This document shows positions 1-12,204 of a stretch of DNA of 64,000 nt, piece after piece. The translations under genes and the position numbers were made by a program. The DNA is from Tetradesmus obliquus (lineage: Eukaryota; Chlorophyta; Chlorophyceae; Sphaeropleales; Scenedesmaceae), in the NCBI GenBank assembly GCA_030272155.1, contig CP126205.1:2592501-2656500 (forward strand), in the 5' to 3' direction. Under the pieces are notes generated by a model. It had not been told where the DNA came from and made no database searches. It saw only the letters and a program-made list of their open reading frames with translations. The stretch's first letter is position 1; each line of letters begins with the position of its first letter.

Positions 1-278
1 CAGGTGAATTGCGGGGGTGGGGTGCCTGCACATCCGGGGATAGCTTTTGCGCCAGTAACGGGGCACACTGCAGCGGCACTGCTGCTGCTGGAAGTGCTGC
101 TGTCATCCTGTTGCAGGCGCCTGCTGCTGCTGGCATGCTGCTGCAGAGGCTTAGCGGGAGTTGCGTCGCTCATCTGCTGCTCGGTGCTGAGCAGGGCCTT
201 GCCGGAGCTGGCATCAGCGGCGCTGCTGCAGAGGGCGTGTGCAGCGACCAACAGGGCCAGGAGCAGTGCTCGAGACAT
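1..278 (-). CDS. N-terminal exon of a secreted protein (partial, runs off left edge)
   Basis: The ATG at 276-278 opens a typical signal peptide (MSRALLLALLVAAHALCSSA), followed by a Ser/Gln-rich linker with an RRLQQDD motif and then a segment with two cysteines (VCPVTGAKAIPGCAG). The frame stays open to the window edge, so the rest of the gene lies to the left. The leader plus the RxLQQDD linker resemble the secreted Cys-rich gene that starts at 20,811 (GRQLLQDDKQ), so the two may be distant relatives; this is inference. Function is unknown. The secretory signal is clear, the gene identity is not. Confidence 0.5.
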   Translation of the reverse strand, partial: MSRALLLALLVAAHALCSSAADASSGKALLSTEQQMSDATPAKPLQQHASSSRRLQQDDSSTSSSSSAAAVCPVTGAKAIPGCAGTPPPQFT

Positions 279-683
279 GACGGCCTTGCAGGACGGTTGA
301 TTGGCTTGAACAATTAAGATTGCGCTTAGAGTCTTGTGGGCCGATCCGGGATTGGAATGAAGCTGCTTGCCGGTAAGTTTTACAGAGCTGCTCACGGTGC
401 TTCTTCCGGCCTTCCAACACGAGTTCGATCAGTACTGCACGGTTGCTTTTGGTCTGAACAGGATGATAAGGCATCAGATAACTCGGATAAGCCAAGTCGC
501 TGCTGGTAGCCAGGTGTCACTGCACCTGTCAGTAACACCTCGGGGGCCTGACGCATCAGCAACTGGTGACAACAAATTTGGATAATGGCACAGGGCCCAG
601 TAAGGCAGCATTCCTCTGTACAGTTGCAAGACTATGCATTTGGACCCACGACGGCAGGTCCACAACCGCCAGGTCAAAGCCAG
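279..683. other. Intergenic stretch
   Basis: No convincing coding exon was seen. It lies between the start of the secreted-protein gene and the end of the transporter gene, so it should hold the promoter of the former and the 3' UTR of the latter. A TGTAA (minus strand, 380-384) about 300 bases past the transporter stop could be its poly(A) signal. Confidence 0.4.
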
Positions 684-841
684 TCAAAGCGTCATCTTCT
701 CCCGCACTGCCGCATCCGCCTTTGCCAGCTGCTTATGGTGCTGGCCCAGCTTGTGTGCCGTGGCAAGCCACACAAAGCACATCGCAACACCTGCTGCTCC
801 TACGCCAGCTTGGCCCAAGCTCCACTGGACATCTGCAGCAC

Positions 842-877
<36 letters not shown>

Positions 878-1311
878 GCAGCTTGGCAACTTGCTTTGAA
901 AGCGCCATGCAACTTTCAGCAACACCAACCCCAACAAACGGCAACAACACGGGCTTGCTCAGCTGGTAAGGGAATTGCGTGTTTATCTGATAGCAGCGCG
1001 TTGTTTGGAAGATGCAGAAGCCACGCGCATTGCATTGCTGGCTAGGTTGACTCACCCAGCACTTGGAAGGCAGCAGCAGCCAGCGCATCCCCCAGCTGCT
1101 GCACCACCGTGGCAATGCGCATTGTGACAATGATCAGAACCAATGGTGCATGCAAGCACTAGAAACACTGCGCTGTCACCAGCAGTCCACCCACCCAGTA
1201 CTTGGAAGGCAGCAGCAGCCAGTGCATCCCCCAGGCGTTGCACCACCGTGTCGATGACAAGCTTGGCCGAGTACTTCTCGTCACGTGACACTACAGTGAA
1301 CAGCACCTGGA

Positions 1312-1343
<32 letters not shown>

Positions 1344-2210
1344 TTGATTAGTGCTGAAAGCTTGGCGAGTACTTCTCACTGCGTAACACAACGGTGAACA
1401 GCACCTGCCAGCAGCAGCAGAGCAGCAGCAGCAGCAGCAGCAACAATGAGCATGAGCAGCAGGTGTGCGCCAGCTGCTACGAACTGCCCAAACTGCGCCA
1501 GCGCACAGCATGCATCACTACAAAACCCAACCCCATTGCACGCAACCTGCTAGAAAGTTTCCGCAGTCCAGTCCCTGATTGGGTGATGGAGAAGAGTAGG
1601 CAACACTCAACTACATATCTGCACGCACCTCCCGTGACGGCCTGTACATGGCACACGCAAAGACCTTGCGCACCACCTCAGACACAGCATCCCCATCAGG
1701 GCACTAACACAACAGCAACATACCAATAAACGTCCATGCACCTCCCGTGACGGTCTTACACAGCATACGCAATAAGACCTTGCCTACCACCCGAGGCATA
1801 GCCACACTGGTATAACCACAACAAAACCAACTGCAAACACCTACCACTCCCGTGATGGCTGATGCACTGCGTAGGCAAAGACCTTGCGCACCACTTCAAA
1901 CAGCAATACTGGCAGAACTAACAACATAACCAACTTCAAACGCCCACCCACCTCCCTTGAAGGCCTGCAGACGGCGTATGCAAAGACCTTGCGCACCACC
2001 TCAAAGATAACAACCACGACAGGGCACAAACACACCAGTGAGCATAATAACACATGTGCACGCACCTCCCGTGATGGCCTGTACACTGCATAAGCGAAGA
2101 CTTTTCGCACCACCTCAAACACAGCCACCATGGCAGGGCTGGGGGCGCTGCTGATGCTGCAGATGCCGGCCAGGCAGATCAGAGGACCCAGGCCCAAGGC
2201 GGCCTGCAGC

Positions 2211-2271
<61 letters not shown>

Positions 2272-5192
2272 CAGCAATTGTCAATGACATCAGCAGCACC
2301 ACAGCAGGGCTGGGGGCGCTGCTGATGCTGCTGCAGCAGCAGCAGGATAGAATGTGTGTAACTTTGCGGCAGCACCATTGAAGGTCTGGCAAGCTGCTCA
2401 ATTACATCTACCATTGAAACAACTCTTACCTGGATTGAATTACATTCCAGCCAGCTGCTGGTTGCAAAGAGGTGCATCGGCAGGATGCACGCTTCTGCTG
2501 CTGCGATACAATCAACTCTGTACAGAAACGCCAGCCGGCTGCAACACATAAAGCCGATAACTTCCTGCAACCCACACCTGCATGCCTAGGTAGCGCAGCA
2601 GGCTGCTCATGGCAAAGAGTTGCATCAGCAAGAGTGCAGTCTTTGTACACGGAAAGATTAGTCACTGCCGAGCACAAGCTGCTGAGTGGTTGAAATTTCC
2701 CCCTATGCGCCTGGGCAGCGCAGCAGGCGCCACCCAGACACTATCATACACCCTTGCAACTGCGAAGACCAACCGACCAGCCAAACTCTTACCTGCATGC
2801 CTAGGTAGCGCAGCAGGCTGCTGGTGGCGAAGAGCTGCATCAGCAGCATGCATGCTGCGTATGCTTTACTGCACTCGTTTTGTGTGCAGAAGACCACCCT
2901 GATGCAGTACAATCTGCCTGTAATCCACCAACCTTACCTGCATGCCTAGGCAGCGCAGCAGGCTGCTGGTTGCAAAGAGCTGCATCAACAGGATGCATGC
3001 TGCGTATGCTTTACTGCACTCATTTTGTTGCAGAAATCCAGCCTGATGCAGTACAATCTGCCATCAGTTTACAACCCTCACCTGCATGCCTAGGTAGCGC
3101 AGCAGGCTGCTGGTTGCAAAGAGCTGCATCAGCAGGATGCATGCAGCGGACCAGGTGTTGAGCGCAGCAAAGAAGGCTGTGCGCTGCGAGGGTCCCCGCA
3201 CAGAGGTGGACACCACCAGCGCGCGCTGGAAGTACATCAGCGAGCCGACCACCTGTTTGATAGGATAGCAGCAGCAGCAGCAGCGGCGGCGGCGGCGGCG
3301 GTGACGCAGCAGCAGGGGATTTGAATGAAAGTGGACTCCACTAGCGCGCGCTGGAAGTACATCAGCGAGCCGACCACCTGCAGGCAGCAGCAGCAGTAGC
3401 ACTTATGGTCCCGTTCGTGTGGTAACAATGGGCAGCGAAGAAGGCTGTGCGCTGAGAGGGGCCCCGTACAGAAGTCGAGACTACAAGAGCGCGCTGGAAG
3501 TACATGATGGAGCCGACAACCTGTGTGGTTTTATTTATTACAAGCGGCAGCAGCGGCGGCAGCAGCTGCAGCAGTAAGAACTACGGCGCATTTAAGAACA
3601 GGGATGCAATACTAAGCAACATGACTTTTCATGGTCAAACGTCCCAAAGAAACCTGAGGCACACGCGCACAGAATGCAGCGCAAACGCAAACCCCTCTGC
3701 CAGCTCAGGGGCCTGCATGCGGTGCTGGAAGTTATCTTGCTGCGCACGACACCCACACTTCATACACACATGACTGCAACGAAACAATTTCAAATTCAAA
3801 AAGGTACCACAGACTGCACTGCCGCCACTCACATAGGTCAGCAGCAGGTTGCCGCACAGCATCAGCAGGTATCTGCTGCGCAGGATCATCTGGAAGCCCA
3901 GCAGCACATTGCGCAGCCTTAGCCCTAGCTGCTCCGGCAAGCTCCTGCTGCTGCTGCTGCCGCAGGGCGCTGCAGCCAGCTTCCCTTGCGCTGCTGCTGC
4001 TGCCGGCTCCGTTGCTGCTGCTGCTGCCACAGCTGCAGAAGCAGCAAGTTTAAATGTTACACTCCCTTTCTCAGCGTCACTCGCGCGCCGCTTCAACTGC
4101 GCTGCCTCCCTGCTGCTGGCGGTTGTTAGGAAACAACATTCCTGCGCCGCAGCTGCGCTGCCAGCTGCTGCTGCTGCATGCTCATGCGTTCCCGCTGCCA
4201 CCCCTGCTGCTGCTGTGGCAGTAAAGCTATGCACACCCCCAGCCAAGGGCCGTACCCTGCATACCAGCTGTGCAGCCAGCAGCTGCAGCACCGCAGATCC
4301 TAAAATCAGCCCAGATGCAGGTGCTACTGCTGATGCGTCTCCCGCCCCTGCCGCACCACTGCCGCTGCTGCTGCTGCTGGCTCTTTCGGCCACAAGTTCT
4401 GCTGCCCAAGCAACCAGCATGGCCATGAGAGAGCCCATCAACTGCCCGAGTGTGGCACCAGCTGATATGAAGCCAAACAGGCGGGCGCCGGCCTGCAACA
4501 GCAGCAGCAGCGGCAGCAGCAGCATGAATGGTAGGTGTGAGCCCATGAGCTGCCCCAGTGTGGCACCAGCTGAGATGCAGCCAAACAGGCGAGCGCCGGC
4601 CTGCGGCAGCAGCACAGCACCTTCTAGTAAACAGATAGTCAGCACATATACACAAATAGTCAACAGATTCATATACAGTCAACACTAAATCACACCTCAG
4701 GCATGAAGGCGTCCAAGCGCAGCGCGCCCAAAAGCTGCTGATGCACAACAGGTTCATCACATTGACCCAACCCTGAAATATAACAATAAAACAGAAATAG
4801 AACGCACCTCAGGTGTGAAGGCGTCTGCGCAGCGCGCCCACAGGCTGCTGATACACACCAGGTTCATCACGTTGACCCACACGTAGAAGGCTCCACGCAG
4901 CAGCCGCTGCGGCCGGCTCAGCAATGGATCGCCGTGCCGGCTGCTGACAGAGCGCCTTCTGCTGCTGCTGCTGCTGCTGCTGGCGGTATTGCTGCTGCTT
5001 GCGCTTCTGTTGCTGCCCGCATCAGTGCCTTGGCTTTGTGGGGCGGCCTCATTTGCCTGCTGCACCTGCTGCAGAAGATGGCGAAGGGTGCCGGCAGCAG
5101 GGCCCGCTGCCGCTGCTGCTGCTGCCGCCGCTGCTGCAGGAGGGCAGCCACTGCTGGAGCTTCTGCTGCGCCTGCTGCCACGGCTCAGCAAG

Positions 5193-5230
<38 letters not shown>

Positions 5231-5681
5231 GCTGCTTCTGCTGCTGCTTCTGCTGCCGTTGTTGCTGCCCCGCTGTGCATGGTGCGGCTGATGGCTGTTT
5301 GTGCCAGCGTGATATTGTTGTGCCGAATCCTGCCCTGGCGGTGAGTCTGATATGTGCAAACGTAGGCCATGATACACCGCATGCACTGGCACTGCTGCTG
5401 CTGCTGCTGTACTGTGAACCAAAGGTACATGTTGAAAAGATGGTCCATGCGCTAGCACCTGCCTGCTCCAATGCTGCTGCTGCTGCTGCTGCTGCAAGTG
5501 CTGCTGGGTGAGTCCTACTGGCTCAACTGGCAGAAGCTGCGGCTTGCTGTGCTGCTGCTGCTGCCAATGCTGTAAGTTCTGCTGCAACTGATGAGGTAAC
5601 GCTCCTGCAAGCACTGAGTCAATGGCTGCATAGCTGTACAAGAAATAGAACACTGCATGGGAGAGGGATGCGTGAAACCGT

Positions 5682-5716
<35 letters not shown>

Positions 5717-6994
5717 TGTCAGGTTAGAAAGTGCAATGTCAAACGGTGGTAGTTGCAGGGGCAGTGCAGCAATGCATTATGATGCTCTGTATGTCAGCAG
5801 GCAGCGTGTGCTGCTGCATAATCAACAGTTCACAAGCCTGCCAGCTTACCTAGCAACACTCCTGCCATAAAGTAATAGAACTGCTGCAATGCTACCTCCC
5901 TGCAGCAGCAACAGCAGCATCGGCAGCAGCGTTGCAGTGTCAGCGATGCAGTGGCAAACACTGTTCTGATCCAACTTGTGATGTTTGACGCGCTGCGTGG
6001 CATCGCTCCCAGTGCAGCTGCTGCTGCTGCTGCAGCTGCTGCTGCTGTCAACCGCACCTGCTGTTGGGGTGGCTTCTTGAAAGGAAGGCTGAGGCAGCTG
6101 GTATGAACAGTAGCGTCACAGCCAGCGTGCATGCACACAGTGCTGGCAGGCTTGATGTGCCTGCAGCCCACAGCACGAGGCAGTGCAAGCAAAGTGAACA
6201 TCAACAACATGGCGCACGGTGTCAAACATAACACGCGCAGGTTACAATAAACCAAATCCTGGCAGCTGCCTGGGTGCATAGAGCAGTCTTGCACAACGCT
6301 GCACTGCAATGCACCGCACTGACTGCAGAGCAGAGCAGAGCAGAGCATGCACGGATTAGCCTTGAGAACCCAGCTGCTTTGCTGCTGCTGGGCATGTTTG
6401 CCTGTATGGCAGGCCAGCCAGCCGCTGCAATGCAACCTGGCCATGGCTTTGCATTTGCAGAACCTGAATGTTAAAAGACTATGAGCTCACCAAGGGATAT
6501 GCCTGCATCCTCCCGCAAAGGCAGCAGCAGGAAGTACGAACCCAGCAACTGCAGCACAAGGCAGGCAGCCAGTAGTGTCAGGAGCTTGTGGCTGCGCTTC
6601 TATAGCTCGTCCTGAACAATTGGGGCTTGGTGTAGCATGTGAGCAAGCAAGGTATTGAAAACCACAGTGGTGCACAAGATGGTTTGAGCTATGGTTAGCC
6701 TGCTTGCATTTCCATAGTGTAGAGCAGCACTGCGTGGTGTGCAGGCAGATGCTGGCCATAGGCTGCGCCCACATATGTTCTACTTACACTGAAGAGGGCG
6801 AAGAAGCTGTACAGCACTGATGGCACCTGCAGGACGATCAACCCAGCATCCAAGGGTCATTGCTGCTGCTGTTGCTCCTGTTGCCCGCTCGGACTGCATG
6901 CTGCCTGGCAACTTACCTCATGCGCGTGTACATGTACGAAGACACAAAGAGTGCGATGCAGCAGGCCGCGAAAGCTGCGTGCTGTCTTTTGCAT
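684..6994 (-). CDS. MFS-type membrane transporter resembling the Npt1/Npt2 nucleotide transporter family
   Basis: Eleven exons join in phase to about 800 aa: 6917-6994, 6788-6826, 6491-6548, 6058-6160, 5850-5899, 4808-5652, 3833-4492, 3082-3252, 2066-2203, 1195-1306, 684-832. Family hallmarks appear in order: SYFLLLPLREDAGISLG in the first helix region, AFYVWVNVMNLVCISSLW and DAFTPE, then RLFGFISAGATLGQLMGS, SLMYFQRALV, an FEVVRK/YAVYRPSRE block and LFTVVSRDEKYSAK. The order and spacing match the bacterial-like Npt1/Npt2 (TLC ATP/ADP translocase-like) transporters; the substrate cannot be read from sequence. Exons 6 and 7 add long Gln/Ser/Ala-rich insertions (roughly residues 130-360 and 420-560) that are foreign to the family and probably form a cytosolic loop. 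The first exon is short and could be a leader; its ATG is the only one that fits in phase. Introns carry many partial exon copies, listed separately. Confidence 0.75.
833..876 (-). repeat. CTG tract abutting an acceptor
   Basis: On the sense (minus) strand a run of CTG triplets ends a few bases before the CTGCAG acceptor of the last transporter exon. It occupies the polypyrimidine-tract position. Confidence 0.7.
1045..1412 (-). repeat. Echoes on both sides of transporter exon 10
   Basis: 1050-1112 repeats the 3' part of exon 1195-1306 (QLGDALAAAAFQVLG) including a donor. 1362-1412 repeats its 5' part, with ACTTCTC and GTGAACAGCACCTG conserved. The complete copy lies between them. A CTG tract (sense) fills 1312-1341 next to the acceptor. 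Confidence 0.65.
1619..2012 (-). repeat. Four 3' echoes of transporter exon 9
   Basis: Segments at about 1619-1683, 1738-1800, 1845-1912 and 1948-2012 each repeat the end of exon 2066-2203 (EVVRKVFAYAV.RPSRE) plus its donor and the start of the intron, spaced about 105-120 bases apart. They show substitutions and reading-frame damage, so they are not needed for the protein. Confidence 0.8.
2204..2272 (-). repeat. Long CTG tract abutting an acceptor
   Basis: About twenty CTG triplets on the sense strand end directly before the acceptor (CTGCAG) of transporter exon 2066-2203. Confidence 0.85.
2431..3015 (-). repeat. Five 3' echoes of transporter exon 8
   Basis: About 2431-2500, 2569-2640, 2690-2730, 2791-2855 and 2935-3015 repeat the end of exon 3082-3252 (LLMQLFATSSLLRYLGMQ) with the donor and the first intron bases. 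Divergence increases away from the complete exon. Confidence 0.8.
3316..3525 (-). repeat. Two 5' echoes of transporter exon 8
   Basis: About 3316-3374 and 3430-3525 repeat the acceptor region and the 5' part of exon 3082-3252 (VVGSLMYFQRALV). The nearer copy keeps a CAG acceptor; the farther one has lost the frame. Confidence 0.75.
4530..4760 (-). repeat. 5' echo of transporter exon 7 and 3' echo of exon 6
   Basis: 4530-4612 repeats GARLFGxISAGATLGQLMGS behind an acceptor. 4690-4760 repeats VMNLxCISSxWARC with a CCTGAG|GTGTG donor. Both sit in the intron between the complete exons 4808-5652 and 3833-4492. Confidence 0.8.
5685..5716 (-). repeat. CTG tract upstream of transporter exon 6
   Basis: Ten or so CTG triplets on the sense strand lie in the intron about 30 bases before the CATGCAG acceptor at 5653. 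Confidence 0.7.
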
Positions 6995-7373
6995 TGCAGA
7001 TTTTGGTCCCACGCTCCCAGTCCACGGCGTCGCCAAGCGATCAGAGGACTTTGCTATCTTCTTTCGATAATCAAGTATTCATCCGTGATTTCATTTCAGC
7101 CCTTTACAAAGTACGCGGACAGCGCAGGCCCGACGCATTTCGTTCGTTGCTGTACACACTCGCATGTCGTCTGCAGTGAGTACCGTAAGAACACCACTAC
7201 AGATCAATCAAAACATTACGTCAGGTAAGTGAGGGTGTGCTTCATCCGCGCACGCGCTCGGGCCCTTCAGTCAAACATACCAGTGTCACATGTGCAACTT
7301 GACTGATCAATGCCAGCTGTCTGCAGCAAGGCAGCTGCAAGGCCCTGCCAATGCTTCCAGCAGTGCTGCTGAC
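6995..7373. other. Intergenic stretch
   Basis: It lies between the start of the transporter (minus) and the stop of the armadillo protein (minus). No exon recognised. A minus-strand TGTAA at 7104-7108 is a possible poly(A) signal for the armadillo gene. Confidence 0.4.
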
Positions 7374-9439
7374 TCAAGGTTTCGCACAAACACCCGGCCA
7401 AGTAGCGAAACTAGCCATGCGTGCTGCTGTTTCTGCTGCCTTGCAGATCAGGCTTGATGACGTCTGCTGCTGCAGATCCTGCACCAGCTCCTTTGCACCA
7501 GCCTGCTGCAGCTGTGTCCGACACTGGGGATGCTCAGCTAGGTTGGTCACTGTCTGCAGGATGTTGACTATCAGCTCCTCCTGCTGACTGCCTGGCTTCA
7601 GCTGCTCCAGCTGCCCTTGCTGGGCAGCCAGCACACGCACAAGCTGAGGCACTGCATCTGCCTGCAGCCAACAGGAGGCAGCAGCAATGTTGAGTACAAG
7701 CAGCAAAAGTTCTAGTTTTCAGCAGTACCGTCAGTTTTTTGTGGATGGTTTGGTGCAGCAGCTTTCTGCTGGTGTAGGCGCAGAGCTGCTGGAAAGCACA
7801 AGATGTGTGCACTCACCTCATGCAGCGCCACCTTTGCCTGCTTGGACAGTGACACCATCATTAATGCAGCAGCTGCGGCACACGCCTGGCCAGCGGATGC
7901 TGCAGTCACCAGCTGTAGCAGCACCGGCACGCAGCCAGCTTCAACCGCCTGCAGGACAACAGGGGAAAGCTCGAATATAAAGATGCTCAAACAGTTGGTT
8001 GTTTCCATGGCTCCATCAAGGTGCTATGCCAGAGCACTGCTCAGCAACGCTATTTTGCAGAGACGTGGAACCGGCATAAAAAAGTACCTGCATAAACAGC
8101 AGAGGCGACACGGCCCGCACCTGTGTCCTGCCATCCTCCTGTGTTGACATGAGGGCAGCTAGCAGCCTGGTTGCCCCCAGCCTCACTGGCTCTGGCGTGT
8201 TGCTGTTGCTGATGAGCGCTGCTAGCTTGGGTACTGCATGTGCTAAGTAAATGAGTTTGGTCAGCGCATCATGGTTGTGGCGAACCTGCGGATATGCAGC
8301 ACAGTAGCACATCCAAGAGCATGACATGCAGAAGCGCAATGAGCAGCAAGTTCTGCCTGTGGTAGCGATTAGTTGACATTAACGGCTGGTGATCACAGAG
8401 GGAGGGTAGGAATACATCACGCAAGTCAGACCACAGCATTCTGTCAATTCACTTTTGCAGGGCTGCCCTCCTGGCAGCTGGCTTACCTGTGTGCAGTGCA
8501 CCAGCAGTTCCAGTGCTTGTGCTGCTCTGCCTGCCTCCTCCTGCTGCACATGCCCAAGCAGCTGCCTCATAGCCCCCTGTTCCTGCATGAGTGCTGTTCT
8601 CAGCGCCTCAAAGTGTGCTGCTGCACACAGCGCGCCATACACTGCGTCTCTGACTGCTGCACTGGGCTGCTTGAGTAGCTGCAGCAGCTGCGGCAGGCCA
8701 CCATGCTGCAGCATGTCCCTGCAGCCAACTTCGCTGGCCACCAGGGACTGCAGGGTAGTGGCTGCTGATGCTTGCAGGGACTCATCAGGAGCCTGCAGGG
8801 GAACCACACAGATTATCGCTGTTCAGCCTACGGCAATGTGATACAGCTGGCGGCGTTGGGTTCGTTGTGGCGAGTGGCTAGTGCTGGGTGTTACGGTTCG
8901 CCAGCGCATAAAGCACAGCTGCTGTAAACAATGCTGCTCTGTCCATTATGTGGCACATATGCTGGCACATACCCCTAGCAGCTCCACCAACGCCGATGTG
9001 ATGCCTGCACTGATGCACTGGATGCGCTTGAGTGGCATGCAGAGCATCTCCTTGGCTGCAACCACTGCCTTTGCCTTGATAACAGCATTGTCGCTGCGCA
9101 GCTGGCCCACCTGCAATGCCACCACAACTAAAGCCACGTGTGATAATTGCAACTTGGATGAGGTTGCTGGAAGCGGTGGTGATCATGTAAGCAGGCCATG
9201 CGTGTGGCGTGCTGGGGTCACATGTCAACTGTGTGTCTCTTGTGGTGCGACCTGGCCCTTGCAGCTATACCAAGGCAGGTGCAAGCGTTGCTATTCTCAG
9301 TGCAAGCTGGACTCACAATCTTGCCATAAGCGTAGCCTTCAAATGCTGGTGTCACAGCATCTGATGGTTGCTGCTGGGGGTATGGCTTGGCAGCAAACCT
9401 TGCTATATGCTTGCTGTTGGCTTCAAAGCCTGAAGCCAT
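7374..9439 (-). CDS. RSP14: Armadillo-repeat protein, probable radial spoke protein 14 (RSP14)
   Basis: Six exons, all phase 0, give 383 aa: 9317-9439, 8973-9110, 8487-8792, 8121-8285, 7817-7948, 7374-7661. After a short N-terminal extension (MASGFEANSKHIARF) the chain is armadillo-like alpha repeats, for example QLRSDNAVIKAKAVVAAKE, GLPQLLQLLKQPSAAVRDA, VPKLAALISNSNTPEPVRLG, GCVPVLLQLVTAASAGQA and VPQLVRVLAAQQ. Length, repeat count and a C-terminus ending in KP agree with RSP14/RSPH14, an armadillo protein of the ciliary radial spoke. The neighbouring divergent gene encodes RSP4/6, which supports an axonemal role. ARM proteins are easily confused, so the exact orthology is inference; the exon structure is solid. 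The gene lacks the exon echoes seen elsewhere. Confidence 0.7.
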
Positions 9440-9796
9440 GTCACTAGTTGTATGCAGTCTGCTTCAGAAGCCAGCACACGGTGTTCAACCTAATGAGCTT
9501 CCGCAGCGACAACCCATACTTGCGATGTGATGACAGCAACCGTGGCCGCTGAGTTATGCATGTGCGTCGATAACTTGAATATTGTTTCAGTATCAACACT
9601 CTAAAGGTTAAGATCGGTTCACACCAGTCGTTGAGTGAATGAAAAGTGACCAGGGTTTGACTGACACATGACGTCGTGATTGGGACGTTTGACCACAAGC
9701 TTGATGCACGAATACGTGTTTGTCGCAAACATTGGTTCGTTAGATGTGGTGGATTATGCTCGGCTGATCCGCTGTCACGTTACCAAGGAATTCCTG
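9440..9796. promoter_or_regulatory. Shared bidirectional promoter of RSP14 and RSP4/6
   Basis: Only 357 bp separate the two start codons, so both 5' UTRs and promoters must lie here. I found no obvious TATA box or X-box by eye. Co-expression of two radial-spoke genes during flagellar assembly is the likely purpose; this is inference from the arrangement. Confidence 0.55.
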
Positions 9797-12161
9797 ATGG
9801 CGAGCAGTAGTGCAGCCCAGGTGCAGGAGGCTCTCGCCCTGCTGCAAAAGACGTCTTCAACAGATGGAGGATCACTGTATGAACAGCTGACGAAGTTGAT
9901 TGTCAAGGTGCTGCTTGACATCTGCTTCAGCCTGGCATGGCTATTTGTAGCAGGCACTGTGCAAGTACTCAAGCAGCAGCTGTGTGGTACTGTCTCAACA
10001 GGTGCTTGATGAGAAGCCAGCCAACCCAGTAGATGTGCTGGAGACAGCCCTTCTAAACAAGAAAGCTGCAGGCGGTGCCGGCAACACAGAGGTTCTGGGC
10101 CCAGCAGCGGTGAGCTCCATCCAGCAGCTCATGCTTGCTTGGTATGCATGTGCTGTTGCTAGTGCGTACCCTGTGCTGTGGAATACAAAGGCTGACTTTT
10201 CGGCATCTCTGTTGATGCAGTCCATTGCAGACACAGCAAGGACTGTAGCAGCAACCAAGCTGTACGGGTGAGCAAGGACGTTCATGGATTCATCACCACA
10301 GCTTCAAGCCACTGCAGGGCATCAGGCAGCCGCGTGTTCATGCAGTTGCCTTACGCAAAGCTCCAAACAGCCAGCACTACACGTTGCAGTTTTTTACAGA
10401 CATACCCCAGCATGTGCTTGCAATAGTTTTGAGCAGCAGGCATCATGTTGCTGCTGCGCAATTTGCGGTACTCCACGCTCCTGCTGCTGCAGGGCATCAG
10501 ATGTGCCAATAGACCCAGAGACAGGCGAGCCAGTAGAAGTTGACACACCAAACGAGGTGAATTTGGACGCTGCTGCAGGCCACCAAGCCTTCTGCAGAAC
10601 AGCAGCTTTGATTGCAATGGCTCACATAAAGGACAGACATGACGGGTGGCGCAACAACCCCTGTGCACAGTCTTGCCATGGCTGCGTTGCTCGAACTTGA
10701 ACATGCTAAATACCCAACCATGCACGTCGCTGCTCCTGCTGTTGCTGCCGCTGATGGCATATGGTGCTGGCTGCCGCTGCCCTTGCCCGCATGCAGTATG
10801 AGTGTGAGGACATCTTGGGCGATGCTGCGCTGTTTGATGCACTGGGTTTGGGCCTGGGCAGGCGTGAGATGATGGACGTGGCGCTGGCAGTAAAGAAGCT
10901 GGGGGAGGACCCTCGCAAGGCAGTGACGACGGTGCGTGCAGCGGTGCAAATGTGCAGCAGCAACGCATGCGGCAGCTGATGTGCAACAGGTGAGCTGCCA
11001 TGCTCTGGCTGCAGCAGTGCAGTGGTTGCAAGAGCATGGGTTTGAACCCCAGCAATCATTTCCTTTGTGCTCAGACAAGCACGGGCAGCGACTGCCGCCA
11101 ACTCTGATGTTGTGTCTGCTGCCGTTGATGTGGGACATCTGTTCGCAGGTGCGCTTCTTTGGCAAGTTCTTTGGCACGCATGCAGACTACTACGTGTTTG
11201 AGACCACGCTCAAGACGCCGCCAGAAGAGCCAGAGCAGCAGCCGGGTGAGCAAGCAGCAGCACCCAAACAGCCTTGTGCACCACCAGCATGTTGCCCATA
11301 TGGATATACATATGGACCAGGCAAATATTGCACATATAGCTCTCACACAGGCAGCCTTGCTGCTTATGGCTGTGTAGCAGCAGGTGTATAGAGTGCTCCT
11401 CTGCAACGTTGTCGCTCCTGCAAGCAGTTCATACGGCATGTGCAACACACACCAACTCACGACAGCGCCCAGGCCTGACTAGCTGCTTGAAATTCATATG
11501 GCCGCTGCTGTAGGCGAGGCTGAGGTTCCACTGGAGTGGAACAGCGGCTCCAACGTCTATGTGTACTGGGTGTCCAACTACCTGGGAGGGCCGTTGACTC
11601 AGCTGCCACATGTGACGCCAGCACAGGTGCGGCAGCAGCAGCAGCATACCACAGCAAAGTTTTGTGCTTCAGCTGATAAAAAAACTTGTCCCAGTATTAC
11701 ACCCAATGACGTGTGAGGATGAGCTGTGCAGCCAGATGATGCCATGCCGTGCATCACCATCACGCTCATTATGCAGTCAACGACCACCTGCTGTTCACCC
11801 AAAGCTGAGCAACACCTGTTGGTGCGTGTTCATTGGATGCAGATCAAGGCGGCGCGCAGCCTGAAGCGGCTGCTGACGGGCCGACTCAGCAGCGCAGTCA
11901 GCAGCTACCCAGTCTTCCCAGGCAACGAGGCAAACTTCCTGCGAGCACAGGTGACAGCAACAGCAGCAGCAGCACCGGCAGCAGCGGAGCATAACAGGCA
12001 TGCAGACTGCAAGCCATTTATGCGCATATCTTGACCGCTCAGGCGGCAAGTCGACCAGCAGCTGCAATGCTGCACGTACCCGGAGAACTCTGCCTTGATA
12101 GTTCTGCTGTATCTACCAGCGCCTCCCAGGATGAGCGGAGATGTAGACTGTGCGCTGCTGG

Positions 12162-12204
<43 letters not shown>

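Noticed and set aside
684..6000. Long poly-Ala, poly-Cys, poly-Leu, poly-Ser and poly-Gln open frames here and elsewhere
   Set aside because: They are shadow readings of CAG/CTG tracts in alternative frames; only frames consistent with splice phase and family motifs were kept.
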